From positions 1-17,320 of the forward strand of contig JBHELQ010000022.1 in assembly GCA_046262995.1 (NCBI GenBank): a DNA stretch of 17,320 bases, given 5' to 3'. The notes below the pieces were generated by a model, which did not search any database, had not been told where the DNA came from, and worked only from the letters and a program-made list of their open reading frames with translations. Positions 1 to 5,945 of the stretch are shown in pieces (the first letter of the stretch is position 1; each line of letters starts with the position of its first letter). The position numbers and the translations under genes are program-made. The DNA comes from JBHELQ01 sp046262995 (GTDB taxonomy: Bacteria; Actinomycetota; Thermoleophilia; Solirubrobacterales; Thermoleophilaceae).

Positions 1-140
1 AGGTAGAGGAGCTCCCCACCGTTGAATCCGATGCCCCGCCCGCCCCCTTCCTCGGGACGGTCGACGACGAGCGTGTGCGGCCCTGCGTTCCCGACCGCGG
101 CGGGCTCCCCCGCGACGTTTCGTACCTCGACCTCGAACAT
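1..140 (-). CDS. OsmC-family protein, N-terminal fragment (cut by window edge)
   Basis: The reverse strand from the ATG at 140 stays open to the window edge and gives 46 residues, starting MFEVEVRNVAG and containing HTLVVDRPEE and a GFNGGELLYL stretch. This resembles the start of OsmC/Ohr-like proteins, in which an N-terminal beta-sheet leads into a helix that carries the first redox cysteine. That cysteine would lie beyond the edge, so peroxidase chemistry cannot be checked. The start lies 3 bp after the stop of the Rrf2 regulator gene and has no Shine-Dalgarno of its own, which suggests translational coupling in a two-gene operon. OsmC family members typically reduce organic hydroperoxides or respond to osmotic or oxidative stress, so an Rrf2-controlled stress role is a reasonable inference. 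The family call rests on a short fragment. Confidence 0.62.
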   Translation of the reverse strand, partial: MFEVEVRNVAGEPAAVGNAGPHTLVVDRPEEGGGRGIGFNGGELLY

Positions 141-143
141 GTT

Positions 144-536
144 CTAGATGTAATACATCGCCGCGCCCGCCGCGCGGGCCTCGCGCTGCGCCACCTCGGC
201 GATCGTCACCGCGGCGAACTGGGCGCGGAGCGCGGCCACGGCGTCCTCGAATACGCCGGTCGCCTCGGCGCCCAGCGTGCCCTCGAGCGCCTCGACGACC
301 TCGAGCACGGTCAGGTCCTCCGGCGGCCGGGCAAACGAGTACCCGCCCTTGACGCCACGCTGCGACTGGAGTATTCCGGCGCGTCGCAGCGTGGCGAACA
401 GGCCCTCGAGGAACTGCACCGGGATGTCGCGGGTCCTGGCGATCTCGGCGATCGGCACTGGGGTCGTGCCCCCACGGCGGGCCAGCTCCGCGAGCGCGCG
501 CACCGCGTACGGCGACTTGCTCGTGATGACCAGCAC
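144..536 (-). CDS. Rrf2-family winged-helix transcriptional regulator without cluster cysteines
   Basis: This is a cytoplasmic DNA-binding regulator of about 130 residues from a GTG at 536. The start was chosen because Rrf2 proteins begin with a short strand followed by an ITSKSEYALRAL-like helix, here LVITSKSPYAVRALAEL. The helix-turn-helix follows (PIAEIARTRDIPVQFLEGLF, about residues 30-50) and then the wing QRGVKGGYSFARPPEDLTVLEVVEALEG (about 59-86 in part). IscR and NsrR bind an iron-sulfur cluster through three cysteines in the C-terminal half. This protein has no cysteine at all, so it cannot sense through such a cluster and is closer to the cysteine-poor CymR type. It is the first gene of an apparent operon with the OsmC-like gene. 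Its start lies 18 bp from the divergent vanZ-like gene, so autoregulation and control of both sides are plausible. A longer upstream reading frame exists but is antisense to the vanZ-like gene and non-homologous. Confidence 0.85.
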   Translation of the reverse strand: MLVITSKSPYAVRALAELARRGGTTPVPIAEIARTRDIPVQFLEGLFATLRRAGILQSQRGVKGGYSFARPPEDLTVLEVVEALEGTLGAEATGVFEDAVAALRAQFAAVTIAEVAQREARAAGAAMYYI

Positions 537-554
537 GCGAATTGACTCTACGGT
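526..554 (+). promoter_or_regulatory. Putative promoter for the vanZ-like gene
   Basis: ATGACC (526-531, four of six matches to TTGACA), a 17-nt spacer and TACGGT (549-554, TANNNT) form a plausible sigma-70-type promoter. A start 6-7 nt after the -10 falls on the second in-frame ATG at 561, which would make a leaderless message. The promoter overlaps the opposing Rrf2 promoter and the first codons of the Rrf2 gene. Confidence 0.42.
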
Positions 555-568
555 ATGGAAATGACTCT
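539..568. repeat. Direct repeat of 11 bp (10/11 identical) across the divergent promoter
   Basis: GAATTGACTCT (539-549) and GAAATGACTCT (558-568) differ at one base and are offset by 19 bp, close to two helical turns. The first copy covers most of the Rrf2 -10 element and the second covers the candidate starts of the vanZ-like gene. This is a candidate tandem operator, possibly for the Rrf2 protein itself. Rrf2-family operators are more often inverted repeats, so the role is inference. Confidence 0.4.
545..550 (-). promoter_or_regulatory. Putative -10 element for the Rrf2 gene (leaderless)
   Basis: On the reverse strand TAGAGT fits TANNNT and is followed by 8 nt and then the GTG at 536. That spacing would put the transcription start at or next to the start codon. 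No -35 match and no Shine-Dalgarno are visible. Confidence 0.45.
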
Positions 569-941
569 GGCCGATCGGGGCGCACTCTGGCTCCCCCCGC
601 TCGCGCTGATGGCCGTGATCTTCGTGCTGTCGGCGCAGCCCGATCTGAACTCGGGGCTCGGGCTTGCGGATCTCGTGGGACGGAAGCTCGTCCACTGCTT
701 GGAGTACGCGCTGCTCGCCTTCCTCTGGTGGCGCCCGCTGCGCACGCGGATACCCGCTCGCCGGGCGGCACTCGCGGCGCTGGCGCTCGCCTCCGTCTAT
801 GCGGCGACGGACGAGTGGCACCAGTCCTATGTCGAGGGCCGTCATGGCACTCCGATCGACTGGGCCCTTGACAGCGCGGGCGCGGCCCTGGCCGCGTGGC
901 GGCTCTCCTCGAGCAGCCGCAGGCTGGAGGGTGTCGCTTGA
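555..941 (+). CDS. VanZ-family small membrane protein
   Basis: This is a 128-residue (or 126 from the ATG at 561) integral membrane protein with about four hydrophobic segments: residues 10-28, 47-60, 71-86 and 104-118. The VanZ-like signature is the block YAATDEWHQSYVEGR followed by DWALDSAGAALAAW (about residues 82-115), matching the family pattern of an acidic-His-Gln motif, an arginine and a conserved aspartate before the last helix. VanZ was named from a teicoplanin-resistance cluster, but most members are chromosomal and of unknown role, and nothing here suggests glycopeptide resistance. Its TGA shares its final base with the ATG of the downstream sensor kinase, so the two are probably translationally coupled. 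The 561 start is favoured if transcription is leaderless from TACGGT at 549-554; 555 is the longest ATG start. Confidence 0.8.
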   Translation: MEMTLADRGALWLPPLALMAVIFVLSAQPDLNSGLGLADLVGRKLVHCLEYALLAFLWWRPLRTRIPARRAALAALALASVYAATDEWHQSYVEGRHGTPIDWALDSAGAALAAWRLSSSSRRLEGVA

Positions 942-2155
942 TGGGCACGCGCACCGGCTCGAACGGGTCGCTCCTGCGACGGCTGCCGCTCGAGTCCGCG
1001 CAGCCGCTGCTGGTGCTGGCGCTGGCGCGCGTCGTTCTCGCGCTGCTGTCGCTCCTGACGCTGCTCGTCCTGTCCGTGGACTTCCGCGGGGAGGCCGCGG
1101 GCGTCATCGCCGGCCTGGTCCTGCCGTGGACGGTGGCGGTCCTGGCGTTGGCCCGGCGGCGACCGGGGCTGGTGCTGAACCCCGCGGTCGTGGCGGGGGA
1201 CTTCGGGGTGCTCGCGGTGCTCGAGCTCGTCGCTCCGGAGACATACCCCGCCGTCCAGTTCGCGGCGCTCTTCCTGATCGCCGTTCACGCCCACCTGCAG
1301 GGCGAGCGCCGCGGCCTGGCGGTGGCGGGGCTTGGTGCCATCGCCCTCGTGCTGGCGGCGGCCCTGTCGGAGGGCGGCCCCGCCGGGGGCGCGGTGCTCG
1401 CGTTCTACGAGACCGTGTTCACCCTGTCGGCGCTCGCCACCGGGGTGCTCGTGGGCAGGCTTCGCACCACCGAGTCCGCCTCGCGCCTGCGAGCTCGGAG
1501 CCTTTCGCGCCGGACGATCCAGTCCGAGAGCGAGGTCCGGCGGCGGGTGGCCGTGTCGATTCACGACGGGCCGGTCCAGGACCTGATCGGCCTGGACATG
1601 GTGCTGTCGGCCGCCCGCGGCGCCAGCGAGGGCGGCGATCCGCAGCGCGCGCGCTACCTGATCGACGAGGCCCGCGAGCTGACAGAGCGCAACGTGCAGG
1701 TCCTGCGGGACGAGATCGTCCAGCTCGGGCCCTACGCGTTCGAGCAGATGGGCTTCGCGGCGGCGATCGAGAACTGCCTGCCGGTGTGGAAGCGCCGCTA
1801 CGGGTTCGAGGTCATGGCCGCCATCGAGCCGATCGACCTGCCGGCGGCACTCGCCGGAGATCTCTTCTACATCGCCCAGGAGGCGGTGGCGAACGCGGGC
1901 CGGCATGCCCGGGCCGAGGCGGTGTCGCTGTCCCTGCGCCGGCTCGACGGCGAGGTGGAGCTGCGGCTGACCGATAACGGCGGCGGCTTCGGCGACGTCG
2001 ACCCGCTGGGGCCGGCCGAGCCGGGGCACCTGGGGCTCGCGAGCATGCGCGAGCGCGCCGAGCTGCTGGAGGGAGAGCTCGAGATCGAGACCTCCCCGAA
2101 GGGAACGAGGGTGCTGGTGCGCGCCCCCCTGCCGGAGGGCGGGGAGAGCGCCTAG
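941..2155 (+). CDS. Membrane sensor histidine kinase, NarL/DesK type (HisKA_3 plus HATPase_c)
   Basis: The 404-residue kinase has an N-terminal membrane domain with about five or six hydrophobic segments (residues 21-45, 52-71, 80-97, 104-116, 126-141, 150-172) and no large extracytoplasmic loop. It then runs into a cytoplasmic HisKA_3 dimerisation helix with phospho-acceptor H208 in SIHDGPVQDL. The ATP-binding domain shows an N-box (E314, N318, H322 in EAVANAGRHA), the G1 box DNGGGF at 345-350 and the G2 motif GHLGLASM at 362-369. The ATG at 941 was chosen because it overlaps the VanZ-like stop and has GGAGG about 11 nt upstream; the longer frame from 896 lies inside the previous gene. Kinases of this class usually sit beside a receiver-LuxR response regulator. 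None is adjacent, so the partner is unknown. The gene converges on an HDOD-LuxR gene and the two stops share CTAG at 2152-2155. Confidence 0.93.
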   Translation: MGTRTGSNGSLLRRLPLESAQPLLVLALARVVLALLSLLTLLVLSVDFRGEAAGVIAGLVLPWTVAVLALARRRPGLVLNPAVVAGDFGVLAVLELVAPETYPAVQFAALFLIAVHAHLQGERRGLAVAGLGAIALVLAAALSEGGPAGGAVLAFYETVFTLSALATGVLVGRLRTTESASRLRARSLSRRTIQSESEVRRRVAVSIHDGPVQDLIGLDMVLSAARGASEGGDPQRARYLIDEARELTERNVQVLRDEIVQLGPYAFEQMGFAAAIENCLPVWKRRYGFEVMAAIEPIDLPAALAGDLFYIAQEAVANAGRHARAEAVSLSLRRLDGEVELRLTDNGGGFGDVDPLGPAEPGHLGLASMRERAELLEGELEIETSPKGTRVLVRAPLPEGGESA

Positions 2156-3231
2156 ATCCAGCCGCGCTCGGTGGCCATCAGGACCGCCTGGGCGCGATCT
2201 ACGGCACCGAGCTTCGCGTAGGTGTTGTGCAGGTGCGTCCGCACCGTGCTGGTCGACAGCTCGAGCTCGTGGGCGATCTGCTTGTAGACCTTGCCCTCCG
2301 CCAGGCGCTTGAGGACGTCGACCTCACGCGTCGAGAGCGGGCAGCGATCGACATTGCGCTTGGCGTTGCCCGTGCCCTGCGGCAGCTCGTACATGACGCT
2401 TCTGAGCGCGTCCGGTCCGAGTCCGCAGGCCTGGGCGGCCTTGAGCAGCTCGCCCGGGTTGACGGGATGGGCGTGGCTGTAGTGGGCGAGCATGTCGGCC
2501 AGCCGCACGAGCGCGGCCTCACCCGCGGCGGGGTCGCCGTGGTGGCGCTCGATCGCCGAGGCAAGACGGTTGGGCAGTCCCCAGCGGCGAGCCAGGACGC
2601 CGCCCACCAGGGCGTGGTCGACCCCCAGCTCCAGGCGCTCGCGGTGGACGCGCTCCTCGGGGGTGCGCGCCCCGCCGTGCACCTGTGACGGGTAGCCCGG
2701 GTAGGCGTGGGCGAGAACCAGCTTGCCGGTGTCGTGGAGCAGCGCCGAGCAGAGCAGAGCGTCGCGATCCTCGTAGCCGAGCTCGCGTGCGACGCGGCTG
2801 GCGGCAGCCTGGGTCGCAACCGCGTGCAGCCGGAAGCGCTCGGGCATCAGGTCCCAGCCCGGAGTGCGCTCGAAGAAGTCGAAGGTGGCGGCGCGGGAGG
2901 CGAGCTGCTCGACGCCCTCGGGGCTCAGGATCTCGACAGCCTCGGGGATCGTGGCGATCTTGCCCTTCTTGCGCGGAGCGGAGCGGTTGGCGATGCGAAG
3001 GACGGTGATGACCAGGGCGACGTCCGACTCGATCGCCGCGACGACCTCGCCGAGCGAGCTGCGGTCCTCGCGCACGACCCGGAGCACACGATTGCGCGAC
3101 TCCGCCAGTGCCGGGAACAGCTCGAGCGCTTCGAAGGCGGCCGTCAGCCGGCGTCCGTGGCCCTCGTTGTGGCTACGGATAGCGGGCTCAGTGCCTGCGG
3201 AGCTCTTTCGAATGGGGGTAGCGGCTGCCAT
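2152..3231 (-). CDS. HDOD domain protein with C-terminal LuxR-type DNA-binding domain
   Basis: The 359-residue protein is predicted to be soluble. After about 30 polar residues an HDOD domain spans roughly residues 35-285. It includes the HD pair H166-D167 in ALLHDTGKL, H206 in VDHALVGGVLARRWGLP and the histidines H230-H231 that follow. A LuxR/GerE helix-turn-helix occupies about 297-355 (PLSTREVDVLKRLAEGK, then STSTVRTHLHNTYAKLG). HDOD proteins are signalling scaffolds related to HD phosphohydrolases; the LuxR domain binds DNA, so the fusion looks like a one-component transcription factor with an HDOD sensor. There is no receiver domain, so phosphorylation by the adjacent kinase would be unconventional. 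It lies downstream of gltX on the same strand with a 72-bp gap holding a stem-loop. Neither a Shine-Dalgarno nor a clear -10 is visible before the ATG. Confidence 0.9.
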   Translation of the reverse strand: MAAATPIRKSSAGTEPAIRSHNEGHGRRLTAAFEALELFPALAESRNRVLRVVREDRSSLGEVVAAIESDVALVITVLRIANRSAPRKKGKIATIPEAVEILSPEGVEQLASRAATFDFFERTPGWDLMPERFRLHAVATQAAASRVARELGYEDRDALLCSALLHDTGKLVLAHAYPGYPSQVHGGARTPEERVHRERLELGVDHALVGGVLARRWGLPNRLASAIERHHGDPAAGEAALVRLADMLAHYSHAHPVNPGELLKAAQACGLGPDALRSVMYELPQGTGNAKRNVDRCPLSTREVDVLKRLAEGKVYKQIAHELELSTSTVRTHLHNTYAKLGAVDRAQAVLMATERGWI

Positions 3232-3235
3232 GTCA

Positions 3236-3281
3236 GATTCGGCCGTGCTGGCGTCCCCCGAGTATCGGCACCTGGCGAATC
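3236..3281 (-). terminator. Candidate stem-loop between gltX and the HDOD-LuxR gene
   Basis: GATTCG (3236-3241) pairs with CGAATC (3276-3281). Inside it GTGC (3245-3248) can pair with GCAC (3268-3271), leaving small unequal internal loops. No T-run follows. It could end gltX transcription or lie in the HDOD leader. The long loop makes it a modest candidate. Confidence 0.3.
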
Positions 3282-3303
3282 GAGCTTGAGAAGGGTTGAG
3301 CGG

Positions 3304-4581
3304 TCAGCCGCGGGCGGCCCGCTCCAGAGCGGCGTCGACCCGGGAAATGGCCTCCTCCCGACCGAGCGTCGCGACCGACTCGAAGATGCCCGGTGAGACG
3401 GTGCCCCCGCTGATCGCCAGCCGCAGCGGCTGGAAGACGTCCTTGGGCCGCACGCCGAGGCGCTCCACCACGCCGCGCAGGGCCGCCTCAACCTGCTCGA
3501 CGTCGAACGGCTCCACGGCCGCCAGCGCCTCGCGGGCCTCCCGCAGCCGCTCATGCGCGCCGTCGCCCATGACCTTCTCCCATGCGCGCTCGTCGAGGGG
3601 CTGCTGTTCCACCAGGAAACCCGCGAGCGGCCAGAAGTCGGCCAGGGTCTGCATCTTCTCCTGGGCCACGGCGACCGCCTCCAGGGGGAGCTCGCGGCCG
3701 AGCAGCTCCTCGAGCCGCCGCTTCAGGTCGGCCGGGTCGAGCTCCCGCAGGTAGCGGCCGTTCATCCAGCGCAGCTTCTGCTCGTCGAAGACGGCCGGAT
3801 TGCGGGAGACGCGTTCGAGCGAGAAGTTGCTGATGAGCTCGTCGGTCGCGAGGAAGGTGGTGGTCTCGTCGAGCCCCCAGCCGAGCAGCGCGATGTAGTT
3901 GCGGACGGCCTCCGGCAGGTAACCGGCGGCGCGCAGCTCCTGCACCGAGGCGGCGCCGTGGCGCTTCGACAGCTTCTTGCCGTCGGGTCCGAACAGCAGC
4001 GGCAGGTGGGCGTAGCGCGGCGGCTCGCCTCCGAGCGCCCTGACGATCATCACCTGCCGCGGCGTGTTCGACAGGTGGTCGTCCCCGCGCACGACGTGCG
4101 TGATGCCCATGTCGCGATCGTCGACCGCCACGGCCAGGTTGTAGAGCGGGCTGCCGTCCGAGCGCCGGACGACGAAGTCGCTGATCGCCGCGAGCGGAAA
4201 GCGGACCGGGCCCCGGATCGCGTCCTCCACCACGAGCTCGCCGTCGTCCGGGACCCGGAAGCGGACCGCGCCCTCGTCCTCGTAGGCGTGGCCGTCCGCG
4301 AGCAGGCGCTCGACCTCCTCGGCGTGACGGTCCGAGCGCTCGGCCTGCGAGTGCGGACCTTCGTCCCAGTCGAGCTCGAGCCAGCGCAGCGCATCCAGGA
4401 TCTGCTCCACGTTCTCCGGGGTGGAGCGCTCGCGGTCGGTGTCTTCGATCCGCAGCAGGAGCCGGCCGCCCGCGCCCCGCGCCAGCAGCCAGTTGTACAG
4501 TGCCGTGCGCGCGCCGCCGATATGCAGCGCCCCTGTGGGGGACGGCGCGAACCTGACCCTCATCTCCGCTTCGGAGCTCAC
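3304..4581 (-). CDS. gltX: Glutamyl-tRNA synthetase, class I, short form lacking the cysteine-bearing insertion
   Basis: The enzyme attaches glutamate to tRNA in the cytoplasm. The 425-residue product opens with RVRFAPSPTGALHIGGARTA (HIGH-type motif HIGG at 20-23), has RIEDTDR at 44-50 and the second signature KLSKRHG at 203-209. The C-terminal third is long enough for the anticodon-binding helical cage, which separates it from the shorter GluQ enzyme. Most bacterial homologues are about 470-490 residues. The difference maps near residues 97-106, where GHAY runs directly into EDEGAVRFRVP; related proteins carry roughly 30-40 extra residues here, including the zinc-ligand cysteines in E. coli. 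The protein has no cysteine. Start: GTG at 4581, or ATG at 4563 directly before RVRFAPSP. A TAGCAT -10 element 9 nt before the GTG supports the former. Whether it also charges tRNA-Gln is not visible. Confidence 0.96.
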   Translation of the reverse strand: MSSEAEMRVRFAPSPTGALHIGGARTALYNWLLARGAGGRLLLRIEDTDRERSTPENVEQILDALRWLELDWDEGPHSQAERSDRHAEEVERLLADGHAYEDEGAVRFRVPDDGELVVEDAIRGPVRFPLAAISDFVVRRSDGSPLYNLAVAVDDRDMGITHVVRGDDHLSNTPRQVMIVRALGGEPPRYAHLPLLFGPDGKKLSKRHGAASVQELRAAGYLPEAVRNYIALLGWGLDETTTFLATDELISNFSLERVSRNPAVFDEQKLRWMNGRYLRELDPADLKRRLEELLGRELPLEAVAVAQEKMQTLADFWPLAGFLVEQQPLDERAWEKVMGDGAHERLREAREALAAVEPFDVEQVEAALRGVVERLGVRPKDVFQPLRLAISGGTVSPGIFESVATLGREEAISRVDAALERAARG

Positions 4582-4590
4582 GACGTTTCG

Positions 4591-4596
4591 ATGCTA
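4591..4596 (-). promoter_or_regulatory. Putative -10 element for gltX, overlapping the nfo start codon
   Basis: Reverse-strand TAGCAT (TANNNT) lies 9 nt before the gltX GTG at 4581, consistent with a leaderless gltX message. The same six bases are the first two codons of nfo, so gltX promoter activity and nfo initiation share DNA. No -35 match was seen. Confidence 0.38.
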
Positions 4597-5469
4597 ATCG
4601 GCGCCCACGTCTCCACCGCCGGCGGCCTCGTGGAGGCCCACGCGCGCGGAGTCGAACGAGGCTGCGAGGCGATCCAGATCTGGGGCCAGTCCCCGCGCCA
4701 ATGGCGACCTACCCGCTGGAAGCAGGCGGACATCGACCGCTTCCGCGAGCTGATGGCGGACGGGCCGGTCAAGGCCGTAGTGATCCACGCCGTCTACCTC
4801 ATCAACTGCGCCTCCAACGACCGCGAGATCGGGCGCAAGTCCCTGGCGTCGTTGATCCACCACCTGGAGCTCGGCGACGCGATCGGCGCCACGGGCGTGG
4901 TGCTTCATCCGGGCTCGGCGAAGGGAGAGCCGCACGAGGAGGCTCTCCTGCGGGTGGCCGAGACGCTGAAGGCGGCGCTCGGCGAGTCGGAGGGCTGCCG
5001 GCTGCTGCTCGAGAACACAGCCGGCGCGGGAGACACGCTCGGTCGCTCGTTCGAGGAGCTCGCCGGCCTGATCCGCGCGGCGGGCGGGAGTGAGCGCCTG
5101 GGGCTGTGCCTCGACTCGTGCCATCTGTTCGCGTCTGGATTCGACATCTCGACCGCCGATGGGCTGGCCGAGGTGATCGACCGCTGCGTGGAGATCGTGG
5201 GCGTGGACCGCCTGGCGTGCCTGCACGCCAACGACTCGCTGACCCCTATCGGGTCGAACCGCGACCGCCACGCGCCGCCCGGTGACGGCGAGCTCGGTGC
5301 CCCTGGCTGCGGGGCCTTTCTCTCCGAGCCCCGCTTCGAGGGCATGCCGGCCATATTCGAGGGCCCCGGCGTGGAGGGCAAGGCGCCCGCGAAGGTCGAC
5401 ATCGACCAGGCCAAACGGCTGCGCCGGAGCGGCCTGCGATCGCGCGCCCGGGGTCCTAAGCGGCAGTAG
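4591..5469 (+). CDS. nfo: Endonuclease IV (deoxyribonuclease IV), AP endonuclease
   Basis: This 292-residue TIM-barrel, tri-zinc enzyme cleaves the backbone 5' of abasic sites during base excision repair. The protein starts MLIGAHVSTAGG, typical of the family. All nine expected metal ligands can be placed: H66 (VIHAVYLINCAS), H106 (VVLHPGS), E141 (LLENTAGAG), D175 and H178 (LCLDSCHLFASG), H212 (LHANDS), D225 and H227 (NRDRHAPPGDG) and E257 (IFEGPG). The last loop reads HAPPGDGELG rather than the common H-x-x-I-G-x-G-x-I-G, a local variation that leaves the ligands intact. The ATG at 4591 is 9 bp from the divergent gltX GTG. I see neither a -10 element nor a Shine-Dalgarno at usable spacing, so its promoter is unidentified. 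It converges on the nine-cysteine gene across a stem-loop. Confidence 0.95.
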   Translation: MLIGAHVSTAGGLVEAHARGVERGCEAIQIWGQSPRQWRPTRWKQADIDRFRELMADGPVKAVVIHAVYLINCASNDREIGRKSLASLIHHLELGDAIGATGVVLHPGSAKGEPHEEALLRVAETLKAALGESEGCRLLLENTAGAGDTLGRSFEELAGLIRAAGGSERLGLCLDSCHLFASGFDISTADGLAEVIDRCVEIVGVDRLACLHANDSLTPIGSNRDRHAPPGDGELGAPGCGAFLSEPRFEGMPAIFEGPGVEGKAPAKVDIDQAKRLRRSGLRSRARGPKRQ

Positions 5470-5470
5470 C

Positions 5471-5509
5471 GTCCCAACCAGCTGTTGCCCTGCGACAGCA
5501 GGGTGGGAC
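5471..5509. terminator. Candidate bidirectional terminator between nfo and the Cys-rich gene
   Basis: GTCCCA (5471-5476) pairs with TGGGAC (5504-5509) and, on the same centre, GCTGT (5481-5485) with ACAGC (5495-5499), with a 4x4 internal loop. A mutually exclusive hairpin is CCCTGC-GACA-GCAGGG (5488-5503). Both convergent genes end just outside it. No T-run is present on either strand, as is common for actinobacterial terminators. Confidence 0.6.
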
Positions 5510-5533
5510 ACTCGGCCGGATCTCGCTGCCGAG

Positions 5534-5926
5534 TTACAGGCCGTCGCGCAGGTCGAACGCGCCCTCGGCCGGCTCGGCTGCCGAAGCGTCGAAGAAGCCG
5601 GGGTTCACGCAGTCGAAGGGGTCGCCGTAGCCGTCATAGGCGCGCTCCACCGCGGTTGGGCAGCGCGGCAGCGGCGAGCCCGACACCTTGACCCCGCCGT
5701 AGCCCTGGCGCGTTCGCTGCGCCTGCTCGAACACCTCCACGTCGATCTCGCCCCTGAAGACCTTGTGCATGCAGCCCATAAAGCGGCGACCCGTGTCCTC
5801 CTCGTCGTACAGATAGAGGTAGGGACAGCCCGAGGCTATGCACCCGGAGGGGTGCACCACGCGATCGCAGAAGGCGCAGCACTGCCTGCACTCGCTGCTT
5901 TCGGTGGTACGCGCCGGAACGGGCAC
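5534..5926 (-). CDS. Small cysteine-rich protein of unknown function (CxxCCxxC motif)
   Basis: The 130-residue soluble protein has nine cysteines, at residues 13, 16, 17, 20, 29, 34, 52, 89 and 106. The first four form CRQCCAFC and the next two sit in HPSGCIASGCPYLYLYDEE, followed by GRRFMGCMHKVF and a tail with PRCP and FDCVNPGFFD. There is no signal peptide or membrane segment. Cysteine spacing of this kind suits binding of zinc or an iron-sulfur cluster, but I do not recognise a characterised family. It reads like a conserved protein because aromatic and charged blocks flank the cysteines. The GTG at 5926 was chosen because a TACACT -10 lies 6 nt upstream; the longer frame to 6022 lies within dnaE. 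It follows dnaE by 19 bp on the same strand, so read-through from dnaE is also possible. Confidence 0.72.
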   Translation of the reverse strand: MPVPARTTESSECRQCCAFCDRVVHPSGCIASGCPYLYLYDEEDTGRRFMGCMHKVFRGEIDVEVFEQAQRTRQGYGGVKVSGSPLPRCPTAVERAYDGYGDPFDCVNPGFFDASAAEPAEGAFDLRDGL

Positions 5927-5932
5927 TCGGTC

Positions 5933-5938
5933 AGTGTA
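5933..5938 (-). promoter_or_regulatory. Putative -10 element for the Cys-rich gene (leaderless)
   Basis: Reverse-strand TACACT is followed by 6 nt and the GTG at 5926. It lies in the 19-bp gap after the dnaE stop and is identical to the -10 proposed for dnaE itself. It would give a leaderless transcript, and there is no Shine-Dalgarno before this GTG. Confidence 0.45.
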
Positions 5939-5945
5939 GAGCGCG

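Noticed and set aside
537..845. In-frame upstream extension of the Rrf2 gene
   Set aside because: It is antisense to the vanZ-like gene, and the Rrf2 fold starts at the GTG at 536.
555..941. Glycopeptide resistance determinant (because of the VanZ family name)
   Set aside because: No vanHAX genes or other resistance context; most VanZ-family proteins are chromosomal and of unknown role.
664..1977. Long open frame on the plus strand over the vanZ-like and kinase genes
   Set aside because: Arginine-, glycine- and alanine-rich shadow of the kinase frame, with no recognisable domain; typical of high-GC DNA.
3553..4590. In-frame upstream extension of nfo
   Set aside because: It is antisense to gltX; homology to endonuclease IV begins exactly at the ATG at 4591.
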